Shown: positions 1-11,390, numbered from the stretch's first letter. The stretch is 64,000 nucleotides of DNA from Acorus gramineus (GCA_030737835.1 JAUJYN010000090.1:62001-126000), one strand, 5' to 3'. The notes: generated by a model from the sequence alone, not told the origin. A program made the numbers and translations.

Positions 1-582
1 CAACTTTTGTCAACTTTTCCAGTAAAACCTCAATTTACTCTCATCAAAATAACAAATTTGCTTCTTTTCTTTCACCAGAGCTTCAGAAACTTCAAAAACA
101 ACAGATATCCATCTAAGCTTCTCCAAAAGGGTTTTGTCTTATCAACTTTTCCAACCAAAAACACACCGACCCACCAAAGAAAACAAGAACAAAAAAAAAG
201 CTATTTTTATAGATAGAGAGAGAAAGAGAACCTTCGACGAAGAGCTTTGAATCGATCCCCCTAGAGAGGAGAGAAGGGAACGAGAGAGACCTCTCATCAC
301 CCCCGCCATTGAAAGAACTCACTCTGTGTGTCGGAGAGGTCACACAATCGGAACATAACGTGGAAGGGTTTCGGGGGTTTTGGTGGACCTTTCTATTTAA
401 TGGGTTGATTTGATTGGTTTTTCAAATCAACGGCTGAGAAATTATGGACTTTCTTCATTATTTCACGCAAAATTGGCACCTCTGTTTCTCTTCGCTTCCT
501 TCTTGAGTCTCCTCCCCAGATCGAGTCATCACTTCGACCCAATATTCTAAATTTGTGATCTTTTTTTCTTCCTTCATTAGCG
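1..582 (+). promoter_or_regulatory. Upstream region/5' leader of RGGTB copy 1
   Basis: This 5' flank is conserved in all three units (equivalents 20095-20635 and 49894-50458). A TATA-like stretch near 203-212 sits just upstream of a GA-rich tract (about 215-235), and CT-rich stretches precede the translation start, all common in plant promoters. No start site can be fixed from sequence alone, so this is only a candidate promoter. Short frames on both strands here are not convincing genes. Confidence 0.35.
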
Positions 583-660
583 ACGAAGTTGGAAGCAGAG
601 AAGCACGTCCAACACATTATGTCCGTCGAAAAGGTTTGTATTTTTGAACTTGGGTTCTGT

Positions 661-746
661 TTTTTCAGAGAACCCATCATTTATAATGTCTGATCGACTG
701 GGGTTTTTCAGAGAACCCATCATTTATAATGTCTGATCGACTGGGG
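661..746. repeat. 43-bp tandem duplication in RGGTB intron 1
   Basis: A 43-bp segment beginning with the run of T before CAGAGAACCC is present twice head to tail at 661 and 704. Units 2 and 3 have it once, so it arose in unit 1 after the units separated. Confidence 0.9.
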
Positions 747-1081
747 TTGTTGTCGAAAATCAGAGGAGCAACGATTTGGAACCGTTGGTGATGGACCACC
801 TGAAACTGAACGGCGCATATTGGGGGCTGACCACGCTTTACCTCCTCGGGAGGCTGGACTCCATCGACCAGGACGCCATAATCGATTGGGTGTTGCAGTG
901 CCAACACGAGTCGGGTTCGTGCCAAAGCTCGTATTTTTTTCTTTTTTGAAGAAATTAAAATGACCCGCCAACGTATTATCATGATTTTTCATTGGGTTTT
1001 CCATGCTTTGATCATAACTCATCTGGTAGAGACATGTTTGAGGTATCTGATCCATTGTCATCGATAGAAAAGGATAATATA

Positions 1082-1298
1082 GGCCCCGTTTGGAACCAAT
1101 TGTTAAACTGATTCTAGAAAATCCAGTTTTCAGAGAACTGATTCTAATAAAATTGATGTTTTTAAATTATAGGTTTTGGTTTTCAATATTGGTTGTTATG
1201 TGTTAAAACTTAAAAGTCAACAAACACAGCTTTTATGAAAAAAGCTGTTTGAGAGAAGCTTTATTGAAAATGTTGTTTTTGAAAATTGGTTCCAAATG
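1082..1298. mobile_element. MITE in RGGTB intron 2 (GGCCCCGTTTGG type), unit 1
   Basis: The left end reads GGCCCCGTTTGGAACCAATT and the right end is its imperfect inverse, AATTGGTTCCAAATG. This is typical of small non-autonomous plant DNA transposons, probably Tourist/Harbinger-like. It sits between exons 2 and 3 and has copies at the same place at 21092-21308, 52899-53115 and, decayed, 50837-50985, so it predates the duplications. Confidence 0.65.
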
Positions 1299-3998
1299 TA
1301 AATATTTTGTTGTCAAATGAACATTTTGGTTTCTTAAAAAAAAAGTGAAAATATTGGAAATGTTTTATTAGTAAGCTTATTATGGTGAGCATTGTTATTG
1401 CTGAAGAGGTGATGATTTCATGCAAAGGTATGCTGTGCTATGCAACTTAAAGGACACCTTTGGCATTCAGTTCTTTGTTTTTTTCCGATATCCTTCAGGT
1501 TTAGAAGTGAGAATTACATTGGAAAAATGGATTTTAAAAGGATTTCCATGAATTAAATGTGTGCAACAAGCATGTTGAGTTGTGGTTTTTATTTGTGCAG
1601 GTGGATTTGCTGGTAATGTGGGGCATGATCCCCATATCTTGTACACGCTTACCGCCGTACAAATTTTGGCGCTTTTTGACAGGATGGATGTTCTTGATGT
1701 TGACAAATTGTGTAACTGTATCCTTTTATTGGGAGGTTTGGGCTCAGGTTCTCGTTGAATATGTTATGTTCATTCTCTTGTTTATTAGAACAAATCTCAA
1801 GTTTTAAGCTTAATGGAGACACAAAAGTCTTGGGTTTTATATTACTTATTGTGAGGGACATGGAAATTCTGCTAACACAAGCCTGCCAACATAGTAGATC
1901 TATGTTATTGTATAAAAATACTTGTGTGCATGAGGAATTACTGGCAGCATGTTCTAAGATTTTTTTTTTTTGTTGTTGTTGGATATTCCATCATGGGTAA
2001 TTTTTTGGTAAAAACTGCAAGATATCATTGTGTATATGGTTTACCATTTACATAGGATGATCATTTTGAATCATCTGATAGTTTGACAGGCAAATGTGTC
2101 ATGTTATGTAACATATTCTTGATTGATCATGAGTCACATGGACATTTGATGTTTTGATATTGTGTTATTACCTCATACAGGCTCAATATCATGGATTGTG
2201 TAAGCATTTCTATGCATTACCTGTGCAATGGTCTCCTGCACATTGCTCTGTGCCTCAGATGTCAATCCTTTCTGCAATACTTATAAATTGGTACTCATTG
2301 AACTTCTTTATTGAACTTCATTGAAAACATACTACTAGCTTCGATTAAAATTTACAATGGTAAACATATACAAGAATAGGCATCCAGGTTTATGATGTAA
2401 CCTTCATTTCCCACACATAAGAAAACCTAAGGACTGGGAACCTTCTTTTCCTTTTCTTGTACCTTCTCATTCTTTGTCATGATCTTTATATAAAATATTT
2501 TAAAGATGGCAGCTAAGGATTGATCAGGTACTTCATTTATGATGTGTCATTGACAAATTAGAGGTTTTTGTAAATCAGAACAATGTTTATTTAGAAATAT
2601 ATCAGAATGATTTATCGTATGTGACATATTTTTTTTGTAAATCGGAATGATTTGATGTATGTAACTCCTTTTTGTTCACAAAATAGAAAAAAATAATATG
2701 CTGGATTATCGTGTCATTTCACTTTGACATAGAGATCAATATTTTTTATTTCCTGACTTTGTTTTGCTTCACATCAAGATCAGATGTTTCTGGACTGCAT
2801 AATGAGGACGGATCTTTCTCAGGTGACATGTGGGGTGAAATTGATACCCAGCATATCATCATTTTATACTCCTTTGTTGGATTTGGTATATAATAAAAGC
2901 ATTTGAATCAATTTATCTTAAATTAATGTTATTCATTTTTTGTTTTCTTGCAGGTTTTCGTATTGTGCAATGTGTTGTCTTGCATTACCACATCGCTTGG
3001 ACAAAATTAATGTCAAAGAGGCTGTGAATTATATAGTCAGGTGCAAAAATTTGGATGGTGGATTTGGATGTACTCCTGGAGCAGAATCTCACGCCGGACA
3101 AAGTGTGGCTTCCATTTACACTATTTCTTTAATGAACATTAAAATATTTTGTTCTTTTATTAGTACTCTAGTTTGTTATATAAATGCTTGCATTACCCAG
3201 AGACATTATCTGACTCTGCATTTCAAAACTACAGTTTTCTGTTGTGTTGGTGCGCTCGCTATAACGGGACATCTAAGCTATATCAGCAAGGACCTTCTAG
3301 GATGGTGGCTATGTGAGCGACAGGTCAAGTCTGGTGGTCTGAATGGATGACCCGAAAAGCTTCCTGATGTGAGCTCTCCCTGGACTTTGACTCCATCGAT
3401 TTATTCTGTATCTCAAGCCCAAAATGTTATGCACCTATATAATTGTACGTAAAGACTCGCATACAGTTTCTACATGCTCTAAATTTTTTATTTTTTTGAA
3501 AGTGTACTTCAAAACATTTATCTTCATAAAAAAAAAAAAGTATATACTCCAATGAATTGTTTATACTTACAAATTTTTTTAAAAAATTACATGTTTTATT
3601 TAATGAAGTATATATCTTATCAGTGAAATGGGGCTGCACGTGGAGAACTGCCAGCTTCAAAATGTTCTCGTAAGTTTTATAAAGTGTTTAGAAGTGTAAT
3701 ATTGATATTGTTGTTATTAAGGACACTAGCGGGGGGATCTCAGACAGACCAGATGATGCTTTTGACGTTTACCATACTTATTTCAGCATCGCAGGTAACC
3801 ACCACCTGCACCCATGCCAACATATACATGCATGAAATATGAATCATCAATTATATTTTATAGTAACTTATGTTCATCTGTTGATTTACAGTTCTCTCCC
3901 TTTTGGAGTATTCAGGGCTGAAGGCCACTGATCCTGCGTATGCGTTGCCCGTTGATGTGGTTGATAGGATTTTCATCAAGGAAACAAAAACAAGATAG

Positions 3999-4350
3999 AG
4001 TTGCTTATATACATGATATTGGCTATCATTTACAAGAACATTATGCAGTCTTAGTAAGAGATGAGAGGGTTAAGGATTTTCCCGCGGGGAGTTGTCACAT
4101 TGTTTGAGGAACCCTAGATGTTGTAAAGGATCGTCAACAACATGGTTTTAGTGCTGATGATGCCATGTGAATTACTAGAAACATGTGAACCGTATGGCTA
4201 ACCTTATAACGAAAGTTTCATAAGGGGAGTGGAGAGTGTATGGCTGACTCTATAATGAAAGTTTGGTAAGGGGACTGGAGCTGGCTACCATTGAGATAAA
4301 AGATCTTCTTTCTAAAGAGATTCGATTCGAAACTATTATATGTTAAGATC
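3999..4350 (+). pseudogene. rps12: Nuclear insert of plastid rps12 (exon plus intron start), unit 1
   Basis: Directly after the RGGTB stop the sequence matches, by recognition, the middle exon of chloroplast rps12 (small-subunit ribosomal protein S12). Readable pieces include [23 protein letters not shown] and DRQQ, against family AYIPGIGHNLQEH, VLVRGGRVKD and DRQQG. From about 4160 it continues into what looks like the start of the cis-spliced rps12 intron (GATGATGCCATGTGAA, then AAAGATCTTCTTTCTAAAGA). A short deletion removes residues equivalent to VG before KDRQQ, and a TGA interrupts HIV-RGTLD. It is non-functional plastid DNA in the nucleus (NUPT), same strand as RGGTB. Confidence 0.82.
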
Positions 4351-4605
4351 CTATAAAGGAGAGACAATGAAGAAAGAGTATCTTTTCTTTTTCTCTTATA
4401 AAATCCAAAGCAAGTGGATGTTTGGATGCTTTAGTTTATTTTTAAAATTTGTTTCTCTTTTCAATGAGTAGAGGACACTGTCACATATTGAAATATCTTA
4501 ACAAATTATGTTTGCGAACCAATGAGGAGACCTCTCTCCATCAAAATGAAGATCAAGAACAAGTGGGCAAGAAAAACCCCATTTTAGATTACTTGAAAGG
4601 GAAGA

Positions 4606-4847
4606 ACCAAACGAATTATATATATATATAATAATGTTAGACTATAATACAAGGTAATTTAATAGCTTATTAATTAATTAAAGATCAATAAAAAAAAGTG
4701 GCCAGGAGTTAAGCATTGCGGGTTGGACCAAACGAATTATATATATATAATAATGTTAGACTATAATACAAGGTAATTTAATAGCTTATTAATTAATTAA
4801 GGATCAATAAAAAAAAGTGGCCAGGAGTTAAGCATTGCGGGTTGGAT
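4606..4847. repeat. 121-bp tandem duplication, unit 1 only
   Basis: A 121-bp unit starting ACCAAACGAATTATATAT and ending GCATTGCGGGTTGGA occurs twice at 4606 and 4727. Unit 2 has a single shortened version (24268-24365), and unit 3 has a related single copy near 55.4 kb inside another insertion. Confidence 0.9.
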
Positions 4848-5082
4848 CTGTCTAGATTTTTTGTCGCTTGGCGTTGGTGTTGGTCGATTTAAGTCAATGA
4901 AAATCTTAAGACATTTAATTAAATTCTTGTTGTATTATTTAAATTTTTTGATCTAATTATCAAACATCTTGGGAACTCGTGATCCCCTTTCAACAACTCT
5001 GCGTCAATACTGCAAATGGAAGCAATCCATTTTCTTTTTTTTTTTTCAAAAACTTCATTTCATTAATCCTTCACAAGTGCAG

Positions 5083-5370
5083 GTGGAAGTCACACAGTGC
5101 TTGATGCTTCAATTAATTCCCCCACCCATTACTGGTAAGGCTTTTGTACAGTGTTTATGTCACTTGTCATATTAAGGATGACAACATGGTTTGACCTAGG
5201 TTTATTATTAAAGCAGTGCATGCATTCACCAAGAAAGTACACACTCCAATGAAATGAATGTAATCTTTTTTACATTTCTTTAGGCGATTTCCTACCGAGT
5301 TAGAACCCACGGACGATTCAAGTATATGAATTCCTGAAAAAGAAAGGGCATCTTCATTTCAGGTGATCCT
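5083..5370 (+). other. Exon-like blocks of an unrecognised gene, unit 1
   Basis: Two short segments have splice-like borders. One runs about 5083-5133, after TGCAG and before GTAAGG (reads VEVTQCLMLQLIPPPIT in one frame). The other starts about 5284, after TTTAG, and ends about 5361 before GTGATCC (can read FPTELEPTDDSSI then a stop). Both recur in units 2 and 3 with indels. I do not recognise the protein. They may be relics of the gene that once lay downstream of RGGTB, or chance. Confidence 0.3.
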
Positions 5371-5474
5371 TGCAAAAAAAATTTACCTAGCATTCTTTCA
5401 AGATCCTCCATAGTGTATCTGATGTACTTCTGAGAGTTCTGGCAATTCTCAATCATATGCTTGAATCACAAAGT

Positions 5475-5693
5475 TCAGACCCCCAAGCTAATGATAGTGA
5501 ATAGTTCAAACACTTGGGCTAATGTTGTGAATAGAACAAAAGCATGTAATATAAGCATGTGAAACATACCAAAACCATTTATGGAAGCTTTGATGTGTAG
5601 ACGTACGAATTTCAAGGACTCAAACCGTCCATTGAGATTGTATTTGATGGAGTTCCTCAAATTGCATATTGAATAAATTGAACCTGAGCACAA
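5475..5693 (-). other. Conserved reverse-strand 72-codon frame, function unknown
   Basis: A 72-codon open frame on the reverse strand is kept with the same sequence at 25014-25232 and with several substitutions, extended to 85 codons, at 56452-56709. It has two hydrophobic stretches (around MFHMLILHAFVLF). No family is recognised. Retention may only reflect recent duplication; codon-level selection would have to be tested. Confidence 0.2.
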
Positions 5694-5699
5694 GAAAAA

Positions 5700-6923
5700 A
5701 ATGGTTTATTTTCATGATCACTTCTCATTGTTCAACCTTAATTAAAAAAAAAGAAAAAACTGTTATTGTGTTCTTTAGTTTATCAACAGTGGAACGATCT
5801 CCCCTGCCATGTTTGATCGGTGTTGCCTGTCATACCTGATGAATCACATGCCCCAACAAACTCTGGGAGACGCAATGCAAGCGCAGGTCATCTCTTTCGA
5901 ATGGTCCACTGTATTTATTAGAAAATATCATTCATTTTATTAATAATTGTTTTAATTTTTTATATATATGAATCAATACAATTTATTAGAAAATATCATT
6001 CATTTTATAAAAGAACAAATGTTATTGTAAGTACTATGGTTAGAATTGGAAACATATCTGAACTTCAAAGATGGTTGGCGATGAAGGCCCCCGATCATGG
6101 TGGATGATCCTATTTGTTTCTATTATTTATGGATGAATATATTGATATGGTTCGGGTTAGATTTTTTTTTATTTATTCAGTTGAATTATCTACTGTTTTT
6201 GTTTTAAAAGGGAGAGATGAGAAGAGGGGGGTGAAGCAACCAGAAGTGAATTTAAACCTAGTGAACCCAATGGTTCCATTCATAACAGATGGCATGGCAC
6301 CATCCATTTTATGGGTTCAAAGTTCTTAAAATCAAAGTGAAAAACAAGTTGCGGTAGAAATTTCCATTCATAAGGATTTGAAGCATATGAGGTTTTATAA
6401 TTTCTCCAACAAATACATATTGCACAACAACAAATTAATATCCTAATTAACAAAATTAATGGAAATTTATCAAATCATGGGATTTTGGTGAATGGGTGCA
6501 TTTATTCCCCCAGGTACCTCCCCATCCCCACCAAAAAAAAAAAAAAAATTATTCTTTTCATTATGCTATAATTTCAACAAACCCTACATCTTACACTATA
6601 CATCAAAATGAAGTCATGCAAATGCATGCATCATATCCTTCTCTCTTCCATGATCCTCCTATGTGCATCACCTACATCTCTCTTTTGTTACACATAATCC
6701 ATTTAGAAAACCTCTCATGCACTTGTAACGTTTTACATACCCCTGTCCTACCACTTTTTTTACACTTTTATTTATTTATTTATTTATTTTTAGTATTAAA
6801 GACAAGCTATAACCTACAAGTCCCATGACAACGGGCCCACAGGAGGCTATTGCTCATGAAATCAAGCCCAGTCCGGTGTCCCCACTTTTTATATTAAAGA
6901 CGAGGTTCCAACCTCCCAACTCT
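5700..6923. other. AT-rich non-coding segment of block A
   Basis: No gene seen. Contains a short direct repeat (a TATTAGAAAATATCATTC segment at about 5918 and 5982), a poly-A run near 6533-6548 and sequence shared with units 2 (25.3-27.4 kb) and 3 (56.7-57.65 kb). The stretch 6010-6260 recurs a second time in unit 2 at 29.43-29.67 kb. Confidence 0.6.
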
Positions 6924-7400
6924 AAGAGCATCTTCAATTCAAACCTTTAAATATAAAGAAAATTTATTTTTAGAGGATGTTGTACTCTAACTATCACTCT
7001 CTATTTTTTCTTATTATTTTTTAAATTATATAATTTTATATGAAAACTCATTAATAAATATTATTATTATTAATTTATTTATATAAAAATTATAACATTG
7101 AAAAGATCTCACTTTAAACTTTAAAATGAGTCTAATATTGAATGGTTTTAAAGTTATTTTTAAATTAATAATTTTTTAATTAAATAAATAGAATAATTAT
7201 TGAATAATCAAATGTATAAGGATTTATTTAAAATCAATTCTAAAATAATTTAATATTAGTCGCATTTTGAAGGTCTTGATGAGATCTTTCCAACTGTAAT
7301 ACTTTTATTAAAAATGGATTGACAGATCTAAATATACATTAGATTGAATTAATTAATGTATAAATTAAAAAATGAAAAATGGGATTTGAAGGTGGCCTCC
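6924..7400. mobile_element. Palindromic AT-rich MITE-like element
   Basis: Begins AGAGCATCTTCAATTC, like the AGAGCATCTCCAA ends of many plant MITEs, and is largely self-complementary around 7000-7330: a GATCTCACTTTAAA arm faces an AAGGTCTTGATGAGATC arm. Related copies lie at 30010-30490, and the same family appears in the opposite sense at about 58.0-58.35 kb. Exact ends and target duplication could not be set. Confidence 0.5.
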
Positions 7401-7519
7401 AAACTGGTCCATTTAGAAACACGTTTAAAAAATAAGATTTTGAATAAAATAATTTAAATATACTTCATTCATGAAAAACACAATTTTTACGCTTTTTAAA
7501 GAACAAGCCTTTTGTATTA

Positions 7520-8930
7520 TAAACTATAAATAACTTTTTAATTAAATCTATTTTTATAATGCGTTTGACAGTACTTTTTAACTTTCTATTTAATTAAAAA
7601 TAAAATCACTTTATTTAAATACCACCAAGCGAGCAAAGCCATGCGGAACCACTTTTACCCTCGACACAAACCTCTTCAGCTCTCCTGCACATGCATTGCC
7701 TCACCATATCAATGAAACAAACAAACAAAAAAAAAAGGTTTAAAAGTGTCCGGATTCTCCTCTCTGCTTTTTTCTTACTACCGCATCTTCTCACTTAAAT
7801 GGCTCTTTATGGACGCATGATTATTTTTTTTACTAGATAATTATTAAATCTTGTTTTAAATAAAAAAAATCAATATTTTATTATTGTTGTTATTGTTGGT
7901 GATAAAAAAAAAATAGTATACAGCCCAAGAGAGAGTAAAATAAGATCATCTCTAGCTCTGACTTAAATCTTTATTTAAATATCATTAAAATTTTAAGTAA
8001 AGGTTTCATTAGATACGATGGTCTCTAAGTATCAATTGATTTGTGTTTTACTTGAATCTTTTACAAAATATAGAGTTTAAAATAAATAGCAATTGAAAAT
8101 TTAGATAAATGTTTGAGTCTCTTTTAATTTGATTTGTGTAAAAATTTAATTAAAAGTTTGATTTGACAATGACATGTACATGATTTGAAATCTAGAATTT
8201 TAGTTGATTTTTACTCAAATTATATATATTTCAAGTATTGGAATGAAAATTATTTGAATAATAGTTGTTGCTGTATAATAGTTGTGTAGATGATTTAGTA
8301 TACTTCATTAATATATTAATCAAACATTAAAAATTTGGGACTTATTTCACCGGAAACATTGTTTTATCAATAAAAAAGAGGAGAATACCAAAAACAAAAT
8401 CAAAGAAGAGGTGGGGTGATAGAAAAGGAATCATAAAAATGTGTCAGGAAAATAAAAATAAAAATGTGTCATAAACATCATGTGAATCTTAAAAAATGTG
8501 TCAGAAAAATTAAAAAGCATCATCAATGGAGTCATGACCGTCCGATTAAAATGAAAATGATGTGAAAACAAATCCACGCATGAAAAAGTAGAGGTGTTAA
8601 ATTCAAAACAAGGGGTGGGGGAATGATTCTTTGGAGGGTTATATAAGCAAGGTTTGAGTGTATTATCTTCACTATGGGAGTTCTATGTAGAGTTCTCTTG
8701 TGGGTGGAAAGGAAAAGAAGTGTGAGATTTTTTCTTTCCATTCTCTTTTTCACATCTCCCTCCCTCCCTCGTATTCCAACCCCCTTTAAACATTAGTATA
8801 TCCAACCCATGCTCCTCAGCGCATTCCAACCATGCTTCTTGTTAGTGTTAGGCCCATTTTCAATGATCCATTCTTTGATTGATCAAAAATTGAGTATTCT
8901 TTTTTCTCTTCCTAACACTTTAGTCCCACA
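7520..8930. repeat. Block B, copy in unit 1
   Basis: A non-coding block of about 1.4 kb found four times: here, 30600-32010, 37700-39130 and, more diverged, 58370-59960. It ends in a pyrimidine-rich segment (CTCCCTCCCTC near 8756) and a short ATTGAGTATTCTTTTTT motif. Repeated short AAAATGTGTCA segments occur near 8438-8508. No coding sequence is convincing; the 73-codon reverse frame at 8532-8753 recurs in other copies but looks like chance. Confidence 0.85.
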
Positions 8931-8993
8931 TCGATTAAAATCACTTCATTGTTTCACCTTATACATAGAGTTAAACTATTCCACTGTTGAGAC

Positions 8994-9405
8994 TTGTTGG
9001 ACCAAACCCCTACGGGCGCGCACAAGGCTCAACCCACCGTCGTCTCCACCATCACTGCCACCTCCGCCCTCCTCGTTGCCGCCCCCATCGCCGCTGCCCT
9101 CCCTGTTGCCACCCCCATCGCCGATGCCCTCCCCGTTGTCGCCGCCGCCGCCCTCCCCGTCGCCGCTGCTCTCTCCCATCTCTAGGTCCACTGAAGGATG
9201 TCGAACCAGCCGCGGATATCGACAGGAGAGATAACTTAGCAAAGCAGCGATTGCTAAAAAAATGATCGTAACTACTATACCCATTATCTTCACATTCATC
9301 GGGACGCGCATAAAACCGGGTGCAGATCCTTGAGCTCTTGATGGAAAAAATTTGGACTTGGCGAAGGAGAATCAGGCGAGGTGCTTGCGGCGCTCAATGT
9401 GGTGC
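8994..9405 (-). pseudogene. Small one-helix Gly/Asp-rich protein, remnant in unit 1
   Basis: Reverse-strand relative of the frames at 33051-33725 and 60200-60779. It reads from the start side: a Ser/Pro-rich stretch, a hydrophobic helix (VKIMGIVVTIIFLAIAALL), YPRL, then an acidic Gly-rich tail with GSGDGGG-like repeats. The N-terminal MGSAAS segment is absent, and the frame changes between the Ser/Pro segment and the helix (near 9305), so this copy is broken. The trinucleotide-rich tail also gives Ala/Pro-rich frames on the other strand, which are shadows. Function unknown. Confidence 0.5.
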
Positions 9406-10721
9406 GCGATGAGATCCTTTTCAAACCTTCCATCTCTTCTCCCTCCCCCTACAAAATTTCATTAGCCATTACAACCTTCCATCAGTGATCCCACAGGTTT
9501 GATTACACGTATTAACAATTAATAAAACGTGTTTTGTACCAGCATACAAATCAATATGACCCATACTATGATAAAAACAATAAAAACCACGTTGCATATA
9601 GTGTGTAGTAGATTCACGTACAATTTTTGTGGTATAACATGTTTATTTTTTCATATATGCCCCTCAAAATTTTTAATATTATCAAAATACCCCTCATACA
9701 ACTCTATTATCACAAATATATCTCAAAATGGTAAAAAAAAAATCACAGCAAAAAATTGAAGGGAAAAATCCATATAACCCCCTCTAACTACCAAATAGCC
9801 ATATAACCCCTTGACTTTTTTTGAAATCCACATAACCCTCTGCAAACACATATGTAAATCCAAAAAGGCTCCTGAGATAAAATTATTTTAATAGATTGAG
9901 AATATTCTTTTAATATTCTATTAGCTTAACCCATGACAAAATACAGAATGCTATTAACCCCCTACACACATAATATAAAATTCTCCCTTCTTCTCACTCA
10001 TTTTTTCTATCAATGAAGCACTCCATAAATCACTCTCTCCCTTGATGTTTTGAATATACATCTTTTTATGTTGGTGCTTTGAATATACTCTATAAAGGAA
10101 AAATTAAGTATATTCGTATTGAAAAATTACCAAAAAACCAAATCTACAAATCACAAAAATCAGTTTGAAGGGCTTCATGGGTACATAAACAGTGGGTTCT
10201 TCATAGAAATCACAAAAGAAAAAAAAATTGCAAAAAAAACACAAAAATAATGCAGTTGCATTAGAATCCAAATCCACAAATCCAAATGTACTTAAAAATG
10301 AGGTGCTTCACAGATTGGATCATACATAAATCAAGCAAAACCAAACAAATCACAAAAATGAAACCATTTGTTCCCGACCTTGATTGAGCTTCTGAGGTCG
10401 ATTCCCTTCCTCTAGATTCAGGTCCAGCTCCCGTTCCAGCTGTTGGAAACAAATACTTCATGTTTGAAGTCACAAACAAATCATAGGATCTCATCTTGAT
10501 AGGGATGGAAGAAAACAAGATTCCATGATATGGAGACATACCTCTTGGGTTCAGATTTTTAAGAACACTTGATCACCTTCACTGATCTTGCTTCAATGGT
10601 GGAACTTCCTCTATCCACTCTTTAGTTGCACCTGGAGAAGAAGAACTCAAAAAGAAAAAAACACACAAGGCACCCCTAATTTTGGTTTCATGATGCCTTT
10701 AAGTGTAACAAACACTTATAA
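9406..10721. other. Non-coding DNA with a foldback-element edge
   Basis: No gene recognised. At about 9761-9870 are repeated CCATATAACCCC motifs matching the ends of the foldback family described at 27958-28487, so a truncated member lies here. From about 10000 the sequence is shared with 39260-40015 in unit 2 (start of block E). The reverse-strand frame 10261-10539 recurs at 39555-39812 but has no recognised domain. Confidence 0.5.
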
Positions 10722-11390
10722 AAGAGCTTCTCCAACCCATCGCCGAAACTGGAAAATGGAGTTTGTTTGGCCTCCAACCGCCCTCTATAAATAGAGGTTC
10801 TCAATTGAGACTCATATTTGGAGGCTCGCTCACAGTGATCCTCCAGTTACGGCGACTTGTTATTTTTGTTTTTTTTAAAAAATGTTTGATATCTTCTACT
10901 ACGTAATTTTAATTTTATAAGATTGATACAATTGAATAGATGTCGTCAATACGCTTTAAATGAATATAATATTGAATATGTTTAAAAATGTTATATATTT
11001 AATAATATTTTTTATATCATCTATTCTAATTGAAACTGATAGTACAATAAAAGAAAGTACATGAAAAATTAAATAAAGCACAACAATGAAACACAACAAC
11101 ATCTAAATCCATCTGAGAAGTTTACTGATCACTTGGTCCAAAACTAATAATATTTATTTCTACCCATGTTAAATTTTGTAAATAAGTCTCAATTATGTGT
11201 TCTATATAAAAAAATAAGAGAGTGATTATAAATTAAAATTCTATATAAAAATAATATAAAAAATAGAATAAAGAGGAAAATAGATATTGTGGTTGGAGTT
11301 GATAAATGAATAGTAAGATTCTAAACTCATTTTTTTATTTTTTTAATGTTTTTTGAGCCTCTATTTTAGATATCTCCATCGGAGATGCTC
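10722..11390. mobile_element. Harbinger/Tourist-like MITE, 3-bp TAA target duplication (unit 1)
   Basis: Starts AAGAGCTTCTCCAAC and ends GGAGATGCTC, an imperfect terminal inverted repeat, flanked by TAA at 10719-10721 and 11391-11393. The empty version of the site is at 36571-36600, where CACTTA-TAA-TTTG reads without the 669-bp insert. A second filled copy is at 40016-40712. A 3-bp TAA/TTA duplication is the signature of PIF/Harbinger elements. No transposase is encoded. Confidence 0.75.

Larger units (their letters stand above)
583..3998 (+). pseudogene. RGGTB: Rab geranylgeranyltransferase beta subunit, pseudogene copy 1
   Basis: The live gene encodes the catalytic beta subunit that, with the alpha subunit and Rab escort protein, attaches geranylgeranyl groups to C-terminal Rab cysteines. 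Exons I can place: 1 (583-633), 2 (764-914), 3 (1601-1717), 4 (2784-2850), 5 (2954-3102), 6 (3235-3368), 8 (3722-3794) and 9 (3892-3998). Phases join correctly, and the family motifs [36 protein letters not shown] and [15 protein letters not shown] are readable. Lesions: the start ATG (seen in copies 2 and 3) is ACG at 583-585; exon 6 has an in-frame TGA at 3348-3350 where an Arg codon (CGA) is expected; exon 7, with the zinc-binding Cys, is missing. Intron 4 would need a GC donor at 2851. Introns are kept, so it is not a retrocopy. Confidence 0.9.

Noticed and set aside
393..982. Reverse-strand frames over RGGTB exons 1-2
   Set aside because: Shadows of the forward-strand coding sequence; the forward frame has the family motifs and splice sites.
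1559..2000. Forward frames of 81-82 codons around RGGTB exon 3 as genes
   Set aside because: They run through exon 3 in the wrong frame and into the intron; identity between units only reflects recent duplication.
583..3998. RGGTB copy 1 as a working gene
   Set aside because: Lost ATG, in-frame TGA in exon 6 and absence of exon 7 make a full-length protein impossible from this copy.
3999..4170. Extension of the RGGTB protein into an rps12 fusion
   Set aside because: The TAG at 3996-3998 separates them and the rps12 part itself contains a stop in units 1 and 2.
4606..4847. CRISPR-like or satellite array
   Set aside because: Only two copies of 121 bp without spacers, and only one copy in sister units; a local tandem duplication.
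8809..9265. Forward-strand Pro/Ala-rich frames as proteins
   Set aside because: They are the complement of the trinucleotide-rich acidic tail read on the reverse strand, where the helix and N-terminus are conserved among copies.
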